Assembly: GCF_026262575.1 (NCBI RefSeq)
Contig: NZ_JAPKFL010000003.1
Location: forward strand, 62,001-126,000
DNA length: 64,000 nucleotides
DNA from: Streptomyces marinisediminis
Lineage (GTDB): Bacteria > Actinomycetota > Actinomycetes > Streptomycetales > Streptomycetaceae
Direction of reading: 5' to 3'
Below the pieces are notes generated by a model. That model was not told where the DNA came from, did no database searches, and saw only the letters and a program-made list of their open reading frames with translations. The translations under genes were made by a program, and so were the position numbers. This document shows, piece after piece, positions 37,824 through 47,015 of the stretch. How positions within the stretch are numbered: the first letter of the stretch is position 1; each line of letters starts with the position of its first letter.

Positions 37824-37844
37824 GCACTTCCCAGCGGGAAGTGC
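37824..37844. promoter_or_regulatory. 9-bp perfect inverted repeat upstream of the globin gene
   Basis: GCACTTCCC at 37824-37832 pairs exactly with GGGAAGTGC at 37836-37844 (3-nt spacer). It sits 37-57 bp upstream of the globin-reductase ATG, where an operator or a 5'-UTR hairpin would act. It is not the NsrR site known from S. coelicolor as I remember it. The rest of the 336-bp gap to the acetyltransferase shows nothing else clear. Confidence 0.5.
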
Positions 37845-38123
37845 CACGTCTCTTTCCCCTGTCTGACGCGGTGATGTCACCGCGGATTCCGGGTGGGGAC
37901 GACGTCCGACCGAGCATTGCGGCGTGATGCGGCCTCGACCATACCGTTACCTCATCCATGCACAAGTGCCGTGCGGGAGTGAGCAATTCCGCGATTCCGC
38001 CCAGATTTCACCCACCCTGGACGGAAACCACCGTCCGTAGCGCGCGCCTCACCGGAGCACATTTCGCACGGTACGCCCGCAGCCGGTGGGCCCGGCCACG
38101 GAAGACCGCAATAGGCTGCGCGC

Positions 38124-38576
38124 ATGAGCGCTCTCGTGATACGCCGTGCCGCGGAGGACGACCTCGCGGCCATCGTCGCGATGCTGGCCGACGACCCGCT
38201 GGGCGCCACCCGCGAGACGCCCGACGACCTCGGCCCCTACCGCACCGCCTACGCCGCCCTCGCCGCCGACCCGCGGCAACACCTCGTCGTGGCCGAGCGC
38301 GCCGGACGCGCCGTGGGCACGCTGCAGCTCACTGTCGTTCCCGGGCTGTCCCGGCGCGGCGCCGAGCGGGCGCTCGTCGAGGCCGTGCGCGTGCACGCCG
38401 ACGAGCGCGGCAGCGGCCTGGGCAGCGAGCTGGTCCGGTGGGCGGTGGACGAGGCGCGGCGGCTGGGGTGCGCGCTGGTGCAGCTCACCTCGGACGCCTC
38501 CCGCACCGACGCCCACCGCTTCTACGAGCGCCTCGGGTTCACGGCCTCCCACGTGGGGTTCAAGCAGACCCTCTGA
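38124..38576 (+). CDS. GNAT-family N-acetyltransferase
   Basis: A 150-residue acetyl-CoA-dependent transferase. GNAT motif A is 'VRVHADERGSGLGSELVRWA' with the acetyl-CoA pyrophosphate loop RGSGLG, followed by motif B 'ALVQLTSDASRTDAHRFYER' and LGFTASHVGFKQTL. A TAGGCT element 7 bp upstream of the ATG suggests a leaderless transcript. The substrate is unknown. It converges on the PBP gene. Confidence 0.88.
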   Translation: MSALVIRRAAEDDLAAIVAMLADDPLGATRETPDDLGPYRTAYAALAADPRQHLVVAERAGRAVGTLQLTVVPGLSRRGAERALVEAVRVHADERGSGLGSELVRWAVDEARRLGCALVQLTSDASRTDAHRFYERLGFTASHVGFKQTL

Positions 38577-38731
38577 GCGCGGCCACCGCCTCGCGCCCGG
38601 CCTCCGGGACCGTCGGCGTCCACGGGTCCGGGCGCGGAGCCCGGACGCGGCCTCGCGCGCCCGGCCGCCGACCGCCGCCGTGGTGGCGCCGGACGGCCGG
38701 CGGCCGGGCGCGCCGGTTCAGGGCCGTCGCG

Positions 38732-41407
38732 CTACTCGCCGCGCCGACCGGCGAGCCAGCCGCCCTGGCTGTCGCCGGGCTCGCCCGTCGTGCCGCCGTC
38801 CGGCTGGCCGCCACCCGGGCCGCCGCTGCTCCGGCCCTCGTCCGTGCCACCGTCCTGACCGCCGTCCTGACCGCCGTCCTGACCGCCGTCCTGGCCGCCG
38901 TCCTGGCCCGTGCTGGTACCGGCGTCCTGGCCGCCCCCGTCGTCGCAGTCGAAGTCCCACACCTCGCAGGTCTCGGTCTCGGTGGGCTCCGGGGAGGGCG
39001 GCGGCTCGGGCTCCTCGGACTGCGACTCCTCGGGCTCGGGCTCGGGCTCCTCGGACTCCTCCTCCTCGGTGGGCTCCGGGTCCGGCTCGGGCTTCGGCTG
39101 CGGCACGCCGGGGCCGTCGGCGACCTCGGTGATCGGCGAGGGCTCGGGGAAGTCCTCCGGGGGCAGGCCCTCCAGCGCCGCCTTCATGTACGTCGTCCAC
39201 ACGGCGGTCGGGATGTCGCCACCGTGGATCGAGTCCTTGCCGCCGGTGCCGTTCATCGAGAGCAGGCCGGGGTTGGTGGCGTCCTCGCGGAACATCGTCA
39301 CGGCCGTGGAGAGCTGCGGGGTGTACCCGACCCACCAGGCCGACTTGTTCTGGTCGGTCGTTCCGGTCTTGCCCGCCGCCGGGCGGCCCAGCTCCAGCGC
39401 GTTGGCCCCGGTGCCGTCCGGAGCGATGACGCCCTGGAGCACGTCGGTGACCATGTCGGCCACGTTCCGGTCGATGGCCTGTTCCTTCTTCGGCTTCTCG
39501 AACCCGTCCTCGGGCTCGCCGTTGAGCTTCACCTCGGTCACCGAGTACGGCTCGGTCTGCGTGCCGGAGGCGGCGAACGTGGCGTACGCGTCCGCCATGC
39601 GGATGGCCGACGGCGTGGACGTGCCGAGCGCGAAGGAGGGTTCGACGGTGGCGAAGCTGTGCTCGCTGATGCCGGCCGCGGCCGCCACGTCGCGCACCTT
39701 GTCCATGCCGACGTCCATGCCGAGCTGGACGAAGGGCGAGTTCGCCGAGACCCTCATGGCGTCGCGCAGGGTGATGTAGTCGTAGTCCCGGTTGCCGTCG
39801 TTGACCTGGCGGAAGGGCTCGTTCTTGTCCGTGAGGTAGTCCGAGCCGTCCTGGTTCTTGATGACGATCTCGTTGTCGCCGTTGTACTTGCTCTCCGGTG
39901 AGATGCCCACGCGGTCACTGCGGTAGGTGCCGTGCTCCATGGCGGCGGCCAGCACGAACGGCTTCCACGTCGAGCCGACCGGCACGCCGGAGGTGTCCGC
40001 GTTGTTCGCGTAGTGGCCGTTCTCCGCGCCGGCGCCGCCGTAGAGGGCGATGATGGCGCCGTCGTTCGGCTTCACCGAGGCCGCGCCGAACTGGACGAAC
40101 TCGTCCATCTCGCGCTCCTCCGGCTTCAGGTGCTCGTCCCGGGCCGCCTCGACGGCCTGCTCCAGCGCCTGCACCTTGTCCTTCTCGAAGGTGGTCTGGA
40201 TCTCGTAGCCGCCGAGCTCGAAGTCCTTGACCGTCACGTCCGTCTTGGCCAGCACGTACCGCTTCGCCGTCTCGACCAGGTAGCTCGTCTGGGCGGTGTC
40301 GCCGCTGCCCGCCGGGGCGCGCTCCTTGATCTCGGGGAACTGCGCGAGTTCGTCCCGCTCCTGCTTGCTGATGATCTTGAGGTCGACCTGGCGCTGCAGG
40401 ATCCACGCGTAGCGCTTCTTGGCGCGGTCGGTGTTCGCCTCGGCCGTGGCCCCTTCGGTCACGCCGCCCGCGGGGTCGTAGAGGTCGGGGCCCTTGAGGA
40501 CGGTGGCGAGGAAGGTGCTCTGGCTCCGGTCGAGGTCGACGGCGTCCTTGCCGAAGTAGGCCTGCGCCGCGGCCTGGAGACCGTAGGCGTTGCGCCCGTA
40601 GTACGCGGTGTTCAGGTACCCCCGCATGATGGATTCCTTGTCCTCTTCGGCCCCCACCTTGATGGAGATGAAGAGTTCCTTGAACTTGCGGGAGAGCGTC
40701 TGATCCTGGGTCAAGAAGTTGTTCTTGACGTACTGCTGCGTGATCGTCGAGCCGCCCTGGGTGTCCCCACCGGTGGCCATGTTGAGCAGCGCGCGGCCGA
40801 TGCCCCTCGGGTCGACGCCCGAGTCCTCCCAGAACGTCGCGTTCTCGGCGGCGACCACCGCCTCCTGCATCTCGCTCGGGATGTCCTCGTACTTGAGGTT
40901 CTGCCGGTTCTTGGAGCCCTCCTGGGCCAGCACCGTGCCGTCGGCCCAGTAGTAGATGTTGCTCTGCTGGGTGGCGGCGGCGTTCGCCTCGGTGGGGACC
41001 TCCACCCAGGCGTAGCCGATCGCGAAGAGACCGATCAGCGCGAGCAGCCCGGAGAACGTCAGGCCGGTGACCTGCTTGAACGACGGCGTCCAGCGGCGGA
41101 AGCCCGACTTGCCCGAGCGCGGGTAGTCGATGAAGCGCTTCTTGGCGGCCGGCTCCGGGCGGCGACCGCGGCCGATGACGGTGGTGCCGCCCGCGGCGGC
41201 GCCGCCCGCCTGCGGACGGCGGCGGCCGCCCTTGCCGCGCTGGGCCGCCCGCCGGGCCTCGGCCCGGCCTCCGTACGGCCGCTCGTCAGGCGGACCGTAG
41301 GAGCTGGTGGTGGGCCCGCTGGGCGGCATGGCCGCGCGGCGGCCGGGTGCCGGCGACGCGGCGCGGCGGCCGCGCTGCGGCGGCGGCTTGCGGCGGTGCT
41401 CGCTCAT
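38732..41407 (-). CDS. Class A penicillin-binding protein (transglycosylase/transpeptidase)
   Basis: Bifunctional peptidoglycan synthase of 891 residues. A basic, disordered N-terminus (about 110 residues) precedes one membrane helix (about 117-137), then a GT51 domain ('VVAAENATFWEDSGVDPRGI', GGSTITQQYVKNNFL, 'GYLNTAYYGRNAYGLQAAAQ') and a transpeptidase domain with SXXK in STWKPF (about 477), SAN in SANSPFVQLG and KTGTT (about 678). The C-terminal 140 residues are a Glu/Pro-rich then GQDGG-repeat tail instead of PASTA domains. ATG 41407 is preferred to 41434. It acts outside the membrane in elongation or septation. It is divergent from the padR-ino1 pair. Confidence 0.95.
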   Translation of the reverse strand: MSEHRRKPPPQRGRRAASPAPGRRAAMPPSGPTTSSYGPPDERPYGGRAEARRAAQRGKGGRRRPQAGGAAAGGTTVIGRGRRPEPAAKKRFIDYPRSGKSGFRRWTPSFKQVTGLTFSGLLALIGLFAIGYAWVEVPTEANAAATQQSNIYYWADGTVLAQEGSKNRQNLKYEDIPSEMQEAVVAAENATFWEDSGVDPRGIGRALLNMATGGDTQGGSTITQQYVKNNFLTQDQTLSRKFKELFISIKVGAEEDKESIMRGYLNTAYYGRNAYGLQAAAQAYFGKDAVDLDRSQSTFLATVLKGPDLYDPAGGVTEGATAEANTDRAKKRYAWILQRQVDLKIISKQERDELAQFPEIKERAPAGSGDTAQTSYLVETAKRYVLAKTDVTVKDFELGGYEIQTTFEKDKVQALEQAVEAARDEHLKPEEREMDEFVQFGAASVKPNDGAIIALYGGAGAENGHYANNADTSGVPVGSTWKPFVLAAAMEHGTYRSDRVGISPESKYNGDNEIVIKNQDGSDYLTDKNEPFRQVNDGNRDYDYITLRDAMRVSANSPFVQLGMDVGMDKVRDVAAAAGISEHSFATVEPSFALGTSTPSAIRMADAYATFAASGTQTEPYSVTEVKLNGEPEDGFEKPKKEQAIDRNVADMVTDVLQGVIAPDGTGANALELGRPAAGKTGTTDQNKSAWWVGYTPQLSTAVTMFREDATNPGLLSMNGTGGKDSIHGGDIPTAVWTTYMKAALEGLPPEDFPEPSPITEVADGPGVPQPKPEPDPEPTEEEESEEPEPEPEESQSEEPEPPPSPEPTETETCEVWDFDCDDGGGQDAGTSTGQDGGQDGGQDGGQDGGQDGGTDEGRSSGGPGGGQPDGGTTGEPGDSQGGWLAGRRGE
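38850..38909. repeat. 12-bp tandem repeat (5 copies) encoding GQDG units in the PBP tail
   Basis: CCGTCCTGACCG or CCGTCCTGGCCN is repeated five times in a row. It encodes the Gly-Gln-Asp-Gly repeats near the C-terminus of the penicillin-binding protein. The unit is in frame, so copy-number change would lengthen or shorten the tail without breaking it. Confidence 0.85.
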
Positions 41408-41914
41408 GGGAACAGCTACTCCTCGGTCAGGCACTCACGCCTGAAGGCGGCAGTGTACTTCCGGTCCCCCGACGTGCGGCCCGGCCGGAGGACAGGGGCG
41501 CACTTCACCCGGGACGAGGACGCAGGCTCGCGGCACACGGTTCCCGGTGGTCTCTGCACAGCGACAGGGTACGCAGCACCAAAACCTGCTTTACCGGACA
41601 TTCACCCGAAAGGCGACCAGTCCGGGGGCCCGAGCGCGAATGTGACCCCGGACACCCACCCCGCGCTTGCCGCACCACGCGGCGGGTTCTATCGTCTGGA
41701 TGTATCGAGTCGATACATCGGCGCGGTACATCGCAGCGGTACGTCGCAGCGGTACACCTCCACGGCGTCCCGCCCGGGACGGCCCGGCACGCCCCACGGC
41801 GGTGCGCGGGGCGTGCGGGGGCGGTGCGCCACGGCGGTGTGCGGACGCGGCGCACGGCGTGCGCATCGGCTCGCGGCGACCGGCGGACACCACGAGGAGA
41901 GGAGTGGAGCGTTC
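41408..41914. promoter_or_regulatory. pbp/padR intergenic region with a PadR-type palindrome
   Basis: About 500 bp without a gene. ATGTATCGA-G-TCGATACAT at 41700-41718 is a perfect 19-bp palindrome whose ATGT...ACAT ends resemble PadR-family operators. Just after it, CGCGGTACAT and two TCGCAGCGGTAC-type units form direct repeats (41722-41754). The padR ATG is about 200 bp further on. PadR autoregulation is the likely use (inference). Confidence 0.6.
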
Positions 41915-42571
41915 ATGAGCAGACGGTCCGGCATCCTCGAGTTCGCCGTCCTCGGCCTGCTGCGCGAGGCCCCCATGCACGGTTACGAGCTGCGTAAGCG
42001 GCTCAACACGTCGCTCGGGGTGTTCCGCGCGTTCAGCTACGGCTCGCTCTACCCCTGCCTCAAGGCGCTGGTCCAACAGGGCTGGATCGTCGAAGAGGAG
42101 GGCGGCCCACCGGAGGACCCGCGTGCCGCTCCCCTCGGGGGCCGGCGGGCCAAGATCGTCTACCGGCTCACCGCGGAGGGGAAGGAGCACTTCGAGGAGC
42201 TTCTCGCCCAGACCGGGCCCGACGCCTGGGAGGACGAGCACTTCGGCGTGCGCTTCGCCTTCTTCGGCCAGACCTCGCGGGACGTGCGCATGCGCGTCCT
42301 GGAGGGGCGGCGCAGCCGCCTGGAGGAGCGCCTCGACAAGATGCGCGCCTCCCTGGCCCGCACCCGCGAACGGCTGGACGACTACACGCTGGAGCTCCAG
42401 CGCCACGGCATGGAGTCCGTGGAGCGGGAAGTCCGCTGGCTCAACGAACTGATCGAGAGCGAGCGGGCCGGGCGCGGTCGGCGTGAGCCGGACCGCCAGA
42501 CACGAGAGACGGGCGATCAGCCCCGGCCCCGGGGCGTTGCCCGGCCGGATTCGTCCGAAGACACCACCTGA
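41915..42571 (+). CDS. PadR-family transcriptional regulator
   Basis: A 218-residue regulator. The N-terminal winged helix has the PadR signature '[20 protein letters not shown]', '[20 protein letters not shown]' and [16 protein letters not shown]. Two long C-terminal helices ([20 protein letters not shown] and following) mediate dimerisation, and the tail is charged and disordered. GGAGAGGAG precedes the ATG at 41915. It is 46 bp upstream of the inositol-phosphate synthase gene on the same strand; padR-ino1 pairing is conserved in Streptomyces as I recall, so it probably controls inositol-phosphate supply. Confidence 0.9.
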   Translation: MSRRSGILEFAVLGLLREAPMHGYELRKRLNTSLGVFRAFSYGSLYPCLKALVQQGWIVEEEGGPPEDPRAAPLGGRRAKIVYRLTAEGKEHFEELLAQTGPDAWEDEHFGVRFAFFGQTSRDVRMRVLEGRRSRLEERLDKMRASLARTRERLDDYTLELQRHGMESVEREVRWLNELIESERAGRGRREPDRQTRETGDQPRPRGVARPDSSEDTT

Positions 42572-42617
42572 GTTCCGCACCGTGCGGGCCTCATCGAGTA
42601 CACAGGGAGCAACCGGA

Positions 42618-43700
42618 ATGGGTTCGGTTCGCGTAGCCATCGTCGGTGTGGGCAACTGCGCCGCCTCGCTGGTGCAGGGCGTCGAGTACTACAAGGATGC
42701 CGACCCGGACAGCCGCGTCCCGGGTCTGATGCACGTCCAGTTCGGCGACTACCACATCAGCGACATCGAGTTCGTCGCCGCCTTCGACGTGGACACCAAG
42801 AAGGTGGGCCTGGACCTGGCCGACGCCATCGGCGCCAGCGAGAACAACACCATCAAGATCTGCGATGTGCCCACCAGCGGTGTGACGGTGCAGCGCGGCC
42901 ACACCTACGACGGTCTGGGCCGGTACTACCGGGAGACCATCGAGGAGTCGGCCGAGGAGCCGGTCGACATGGTGCGGGCGCTCAAGGACGCCCAGGCCGA
43001 CGTTCTGGTCTGCTACCTGCCCGTCGGTTCCCAGACGGCCGTCGAGTTCTACGCCCAGGCCGCGATCGACGCCGGGGTGGCGTTCGTCAACGCGCTGCCG
43101 GTGTTCATCGCCGGTACCAAGGAGTGGGCGGACAAGTTCACCGAGGCCGGCGTCCCGATCGTCGGTGACGACATCAAGTCGCAGGTCGGCGCGACCATCA
43201 CCCACCGGGTCATGGCAAAGCTGTTCGAGGACCGGGGCGTCATCCTGGACCGCACGATGCAGCTCAACGTCGGCGGCAACATGGACTTCAAGAACATGCT
43301 GGAGCGCGACCGGCTGGAGTCCAAGAAGATCTCCAAGACCCAGGCCGTCACCTCCCAGATCCCCGACCGGGACCTGGGCGAGCACAACGTGCACATCGGC
43401 CCCTCCGACTACGTCGCCTGGTTGGACGACCGCAAGTGGGCGTACGTGCGCCTGGAGGGCCGTGCCTTCGGCGACGTTCCGCTGAACCTGGAGTACAAGC
43501 TGGAGGTCTGGGACTCCCCGAACTCGGCCGGTGTCATCATCGACGCGCTGCGCGCCGCGAAGATCGCCAAGGACCGGGGCATCGGCGGCCCGATCCTGTC
43601 GGCCTCCTCCTACTTCATGAAGTCCCCGCCCGTGCAGTACTTCGACGACGCGGCGCGGGAGAACGTCGAGAAGTTCATCAAGGGCGAGGTCGAGCGCTGA
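42618..43700 (+). CDS. ino1: Inositol-3-phosphate synthase (actinobacterial Ino1)
   Basis: A 360-residue NAD-dependent enzyme that isomerises glucose 6-phosphate to inositol 3-phosphate, the first step to phosphatidylinositol, mycothiol and cyclitol products. The N-terminal Rossmann motif is [20 protein letters not shown], and the catalytic region holds '[20 protein letters not shown]', '[20 protein letters not shown]' and [13 protein letters not shown] with the active-site lysines. A GGGAGC site precedes the ATG at 42618. Probably co-transcribed with padR. Transcription is likely stopped by the 54-bp palindrome downstream. Confidence 0.95.
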   Translation: MGSVRVAIVGVGNCAASLVQGVEYYKDADPDSRVPGLMHVQFGDYHISDIEFVAAFDVDTKKVGLDLADAIGASENNTIKICDVPTSGVTVQRGHTYDGLGRYYRETIEESAEEPVDMVRALKDAQADVLVCYLPVGSQTAVEFYAQAAIDAGVAFVNALPVFIAGTKEWADKFTEAGVPIVGDDIKSQVGATITHRVMAKLFEDRGVILDRTMQLNVGGNMDFKNMLERDRLESKKISKTQAVTSQIPDRDLGEHNVHIGPSDYVAWLDDRKWAYVRLEGRAFGDVPLNLEYKLEVWDSPNSAGVIIDALRAAKIAKDRGIGGPILSASSYFMKSPPVQYFDDAARENVEKFIKGEVER

Positions 43701-43813
43701 CGCAGCGCCGGTCGTTTCCCGCCCCCGGCGCCGAGCGACGGCGCCGAGAGGTCAGCGGGCGGGGCGGCGCTCCGGACTGAGCGCGCGCCACCGAGCCGGG
43801 TCCGCACCACCCG

Positions 43814-43867
43814 GCACATGCGGACGGGGTCGTGTTTCACGTGAAACACGACCCCGTCCGCATGTGC
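43814..43867. terminator. 54-bp perfect palindrome (terminator) with parS at its centre
   Basis: The 27 bases from 43814 to 43840 are followed directly by their exact reverse complement (43841-43867). Outer arms are GCACATGCGGACGGGGTCGT and its complement; the centre is the parS sequence. It lies between the convergent ino1 and alanine-racemase-like genes, so it probably serves as terminator for both, while the DNA form can bind ParB. Confidence 0.85.
43834..43847. other. parS: parS site (ParB-binding) at the palindrome centre
   Basis: Perfect GTTTCACGTGAAAC forming the middle of the 54-bp palindrome between convergent genes. Confidence 0.92.
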
Positions 43868-43890
43868 GGCCCCCGGCGCGGGCCGCGGAC

Positions 43891-44922
43891 TCAGCCCTCC
43901 ACGAGCCGGTCGTAGTGCGTGGTGGTGTGCCGCAGGTGCGCCACCATCTCGTCGCCGACGTGCGGCTCGGGTGCGTCGGCCGGCACGGACAGGATCGACA
44001 CCTGCATGTGCGGCGGCTCCGCGAACCACCGCTGCTTACCGCCCCAGACGAAGGGGGAGAGGTTGCGGTTCACGGTGGCCAGGCCCGCCCGTGCGACGCC
44101 CTTGGCCCGCGAGGTCATGCCGTGCAGCGCCTTCGGCGCCTCCAGGCCGACGCCGTGGGAGGTGCCGCCCGCGACCACCACGAGCCACCCGTCGTGCTGC
44201 GCCTTCTGCTGCCGGTAGCCGAACCGGTCGCCCCGGGCCACCCGCGTGACGTCCAGCACGGAACCCCGGTACTCGGTCGCCGTGTGGTCCCCCAGCCACA
44301 GCCGCGTCCCGATGCGAGCACGGAACCGGGTCTGCGGAAACTGCTGCTGGAGGCGGGCGAACTCGTCGGCACTGAGGTGGCTGACGAACATCGTCTCCAG
44401 CGGGAGCCGGGCGGCGCGCAGCCGGTCCATCCAGCCGATGACCTCCTCGACGGCGTCCGAGCCGTCCGTGCGGTCCAGCGGGAGGTGGATGGCGAAGCCT
44501 TCCAGCCGCACGTTCTCGATCGCGGCGTGCAGCTTGCCGAGGTCCTGCTCCGCGACGCCGTGCCGCTTCATCGAGCTCATCACCTCGACGACGACCCGGG
44601 CGCCGACGAGCGAACCCACGCCGTCCACCGAGGAGACCGTGCGGATCGCCCGGTCCGGCAGCGGCACCGGCTCCTCACCGCGCCGGAACGGCGTCAGGAC
44701 GAGCAGGTCACCGCTGAACCAGTCCTTCATCCGGGCGGCCTCGTACGTGGTGCCGACCGCCAGGATGTCGGAGCCGAAGCCGGTGACCTCCTCCGCCAGC
44801 CGCTGGTGACCGAACCCGTAGCCGTTGCCCTTGCAGACCGGCACGATGCCCGGGAACTGCTGGAGCACCGACTGCTGGTGCGCTCGCCAGCGAGGGGTGT
44901 CGACGTAGAGGGAGAGCGCCAT
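43891..44922 (-). CDS. Alanine-racemase-like PLP protein
   Basis: A 343-residue fold type III PLP protein. The cofactor lysine is in VPVCKGNGYGFGHQ (compare VKANAYGHG in alanine racemase), and later blocks include 'GFAIHLPLDRTDGSDAVEEV', RARIGTRLWLGD and 'VTRVARGDRFGYRQQKAQHD', which resembles the C-terminal beta domain. The changed PLP loop and the short length make it uncertain that alanine is the substrate. It is followed upstream on the same strand by femX (48 bp), and the pair may act in lipid II side-chain modification or amino-acid racemisation for the wall. Confidence 0.85.
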   Translation of the reverse strand: MALSLYVDTPRWRAHQQSVLQQFPGIVPVCKGNGYGFGHQRLAEEVTGFGSDILAVGTTYEAARMKDWFSGDLLVLTPFRRGEEPVPLPDRAIRTVSSVDGVGSLVGARVVVEVMSSMKRHGVAEQDLGKLHAAIENVRLEGFAIHLPLDRTDGSDAVEEVIGWMDRLRAARLPLETMFVSHLSADEFARLQQQFPQTRFRARIGTRLWLGDHTATEYRGSVLDVTRVARGDRFGYRQQKAQHDGWLVVVAGGTSHGVGLEAPKALHGMTSRAKGVARAGLATVNRNLSPFVWGGKQRWFAEPPHMQVSILSVPADAPEPHVGDEMVAHLRHTTTHYDRLVEG

Positions 44923-44970
44923 GCCGGTGGGTGACCTTTCTCGTGTACGGGGCGTGGTGCGGATCAGGCG

Positions 44971-46092
44971 TCAGCGTCGCGACATGTAGATGTCGAGCGC
45001 CTTGTGCAGCAGCTTGTTGAGCGGGAAGTCCCACTCACCGAGGTACTCCGCCGCCTCCCCACCGGTGCCGACCTTGAACTGGATCAGGCCGAAGAGGTGG
45101 TCGCTGTCGTCCAGCGAGTCGGAGATGCCGCGCAGGTCGTAGACGCCGGCCCCCAGGGCGTAGGCGTCCTGCAGCATCCGCCACTGCATGGCGTTGGACG
45201 GCCGCACCTCGCGCTTGTGGTTCGCGGAGGCGCCGTAGGAGTACCAGACGTGGCCACCGACGACGAGCATCGTGGCCGCCGCCACGTTCTCACCCTCGTG
45301 CCGGGCGAAGTACAGCCGCATCCGGTTCGGGTCCTCGTTGTTGAGCGCCTTCCACATCTGCTGGAAGTAGCCCACCGGGCGCGGGCGGAAGCGGTCGCGC
45401 TCGGCCGTCACTTCGTACAGGCGCTGCCATTCCGCCAGGTCCTCGTAGCCACCCTGCACCACCTCGACGCCGGCCTTCTCGGCCTTCTTGATGTTGCGCC
45501 GCCAGAGCTGGTTGAAGCCCTTGTGCACCTCGTCCAGACTGCGGTTCTCCAGCGGCACCTGGAAGACGTAGCGCGGCTGGACGTCACCGAAGCCGGCGCC
45601 GCCGTCCTCGCCCTGCTGCCAGCCCATGCGGCGCAGCTTGTCCGCCACCTCGAAGGCGCGGGGCTCGATGAACGTGGGCTCCACGTCCCGCAGGCGCTTG
45701 ACCTCGGGGTCCTGGATGCCCTTCTTGATGGCCGCGGCGTTCCAGCGCCGGATGACCACCGGCGGGCCCATCTTCACCGAGAACGCGCCCTTGCCCTTGA
45801 GGTGGGCGAGCATCGGTTTGAGCCACTCCTCCAGGTTCGGCGAGTGCCAGTTGATCACCGGACCCTCGGGGAGGTAGGCCAGGTACCGCTTGACCTTGGG
45901 AAGCTGTCGGTAGAGGACGAGGCCCGCGCCCACCAGTTCGCCGGTGCGGTCGTCGAACCAGCCCAGGTTCTCCGCGCGCCACTCGGTCTTCACGTCCGCC
46001 CACGCGGGCACCTGGCAGTGGCTCGCCGAGGGCAGGGACCGGATGTACGCCAGGTGTTCCTCGCGGCTGATGGTCCTCAGGGTCAGGCTCAT
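44971..46092 (-). CDS. femX: FemX-type lipid II:glycine glycyltransferase
   Basis: A 373-residue FemAB-family enzyme with two GNAT-like halves: '[20 protein letters not shown]', '[20 protein letters not shown]', and later '[20 protein letters not shown]', [20 protein letters not shown] and '[20 protein letters not shown]'. It uses glycyl-tRNA to add the first glycine of the LL-diaminopimelate cross-bridge in streptomycetes; the S. coelicolor homologue (SCO3904, from memory) is essential unless resistance genes change the bridge. A GGAGGAG site precedes the ATG at 46092 and a TAGGCT -10-like element lies at 46135-46140. Confidence 0.92.
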   Translation of the reverse strand: MSLTLRTISREEHLAYIRSLPSASHCQVPAWADVKTEWRAENLGWFDDRTGELVGAGLVLYRQLPKVKRYLAYLPEGPVINWHSPNLEEWLKPMLAHLKGKGAFSVKMGPPVVIRRWNAAAIKKGIQDPEVKRLRDVEPTFIEPRAFEVADKLRRMGWQQGEDGGAGFGDVQPRYVFQVPLENRSLDEVHKGFNQLWRRNIKKAEKAGVEVVQGGYEDLAEWQRLYEVTAERDRFRPRPVGYFQQMWKALNNEDPNRMRLYFARHEGENVAAATMLVVGGHVWYSYGASANHKREVRPSNAMQWRMLQDAYALGAGVYDLRGISDSLDDSDHLFGLIQFKVGTGGEAAEYLGEWDFPLNKLLHKALDIYMSRR

Positions 46093-46421
46093 ACGGGGGC
46101 GCTCCTCCGGCGTACTTCGCAGGGTCTGGCGCGAAGCCTACTCGTCGGGGCGCGCGCCCCACGTGGTGTCGAGGGCGGCGCCGCACCGCCGACCGCGCGG
46201 GGCGGCGGTGCGGCAACCGGAACCGAGGCACGCCGGGACGGAGCACGCCGGACGCGGAGCCGACGTCCGGCGACCGCGCGCCGACGTGCGCGACCGCCGA
46301 GCTGGCGTCGCCCCGGGCGCGGGGACGTGTCCGCCGCCGGCCGAGCCGCCGCCCCGTCACTCCCGGCGCCCGCCTCCGTCGTCCCGGGAGGCCGCTCCCC
46401 GCGCCGGAGAGCCGGGGCCCG
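46093..46421. other. Intergenic region upstream of femX
   Basis: About 330 bp with no gene visible on either strand. It holds the putative femX promoter (TAGGCT read on the minus strand at 46140-46135). The remainder is GC-rich without a clear hairpin. Confidence 0.5.
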
Positions 46422-46739
46422 TCAGCCGAGGAGGCCGCCGAAGAGGCCGCCGTGGGACATGCCGAGGTAGAAACCGAAGGCCGAGGCACCCAGGCCGATG
46501 ACCAACAGGAACCGCTCCGCGGTCGTCGCGGAGATCATCTGGCCCCACAGCCCGACCCCGATGCCGATCAGCCCCGCCCACGAGGCCAGCAGATGGAGGC
46601 CGGGGAAGAGGGACGTGACGGCCGCGACCGCGCCCAGCACGATCACCGCCACGGCGAAGGCGTTCTCCCGGGGGTGCGCCTGGCCGTCGGTGTCGAGGAA
46701 GGAGAGGGGGCCGTGGTGTTGCCTTGCTGCCTGCGCCAT
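46422..46739 (-). CDS. Small conserved membrane protein upstream of rpsF
   Basis: A 105-residue protein with three membrane helices ('[20 protein letters not shown]', '[20 protein letters not shown]' and '[20 protein letters not shown]'). A strong GGAGGTG site precedes the ATG at 46739. No family with known function was recognised; its place between femX and rpsF is, as I recall, conserved in Streptomyces. It is divergent from the ribosomal-protein operon. Confidence 0.85.
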   Translation of the reverse strand: MAQAARQHHGPLSFLDTDGQAHPRENAFAVAVIVLGAVAAVTSLFPGLHLLASWAGLIGIGVGLWGQMISATTAERFLLVIGLGASAFGFYLGMSHGGLFGGLLG

Positions 46740-46821
46740 GAGGCACCTCCTACCGGTCGGCGGTGTGCTGTGGCACCGCTCACACCCGATGTGTCCAGGT
46801 TGCGGGGTGCTCGGCCCGGAT

Positions 46822-46851
46822 TTCAACCGGGAGGGCCGTGGCGGGTAGGCT
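46822..46851 (+). promoter_or_regulatory. Probable rpsF operon promoter
   Basis: TTCAAC at 46822-46827 and TAGGCT at 46846-46851, with an 18-bp spacer, fit a housekeeping (HrdB-type) promoter. The predicted transcript would have a leader of about 160 nt before rpsF. Confidence 0.55.
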
Positions 46852-46941
46852 GTGGCGTCTGCACCGGTGTCTGCCGTGCCCGCCTCCGCTCCCCAGGCCG
46901 AACGCCCGGGTTGTCAGTGGCGGGGGGTACAACGGCAGGGA

Positions 46942-46987
46942 CCGTGGCGTCACGCATACGACCCTCCTGCCACGGAACGACCGTGGC
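46942..46987 (+). promoter_or_regulatory. Alternative hairpins in the rpsF leader
   Basis: CCGTGGC (46942-46948), GCCACGG (46969-46975) and CCGTGGC (46981-46987) occur in the 5' leader. The middle element can pair with the first (20-nt loop) or with the last (AACGA loop) but not both. The S6:S18 complex is known to regulate rpsF mRNA leaders in several bacteria; whether this is that site is inferred. Confidence 0.5.
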
Positions 46988-47015
46988 CGCCGAGTCCAGA
47001 GGAGGTGGGTTACAC

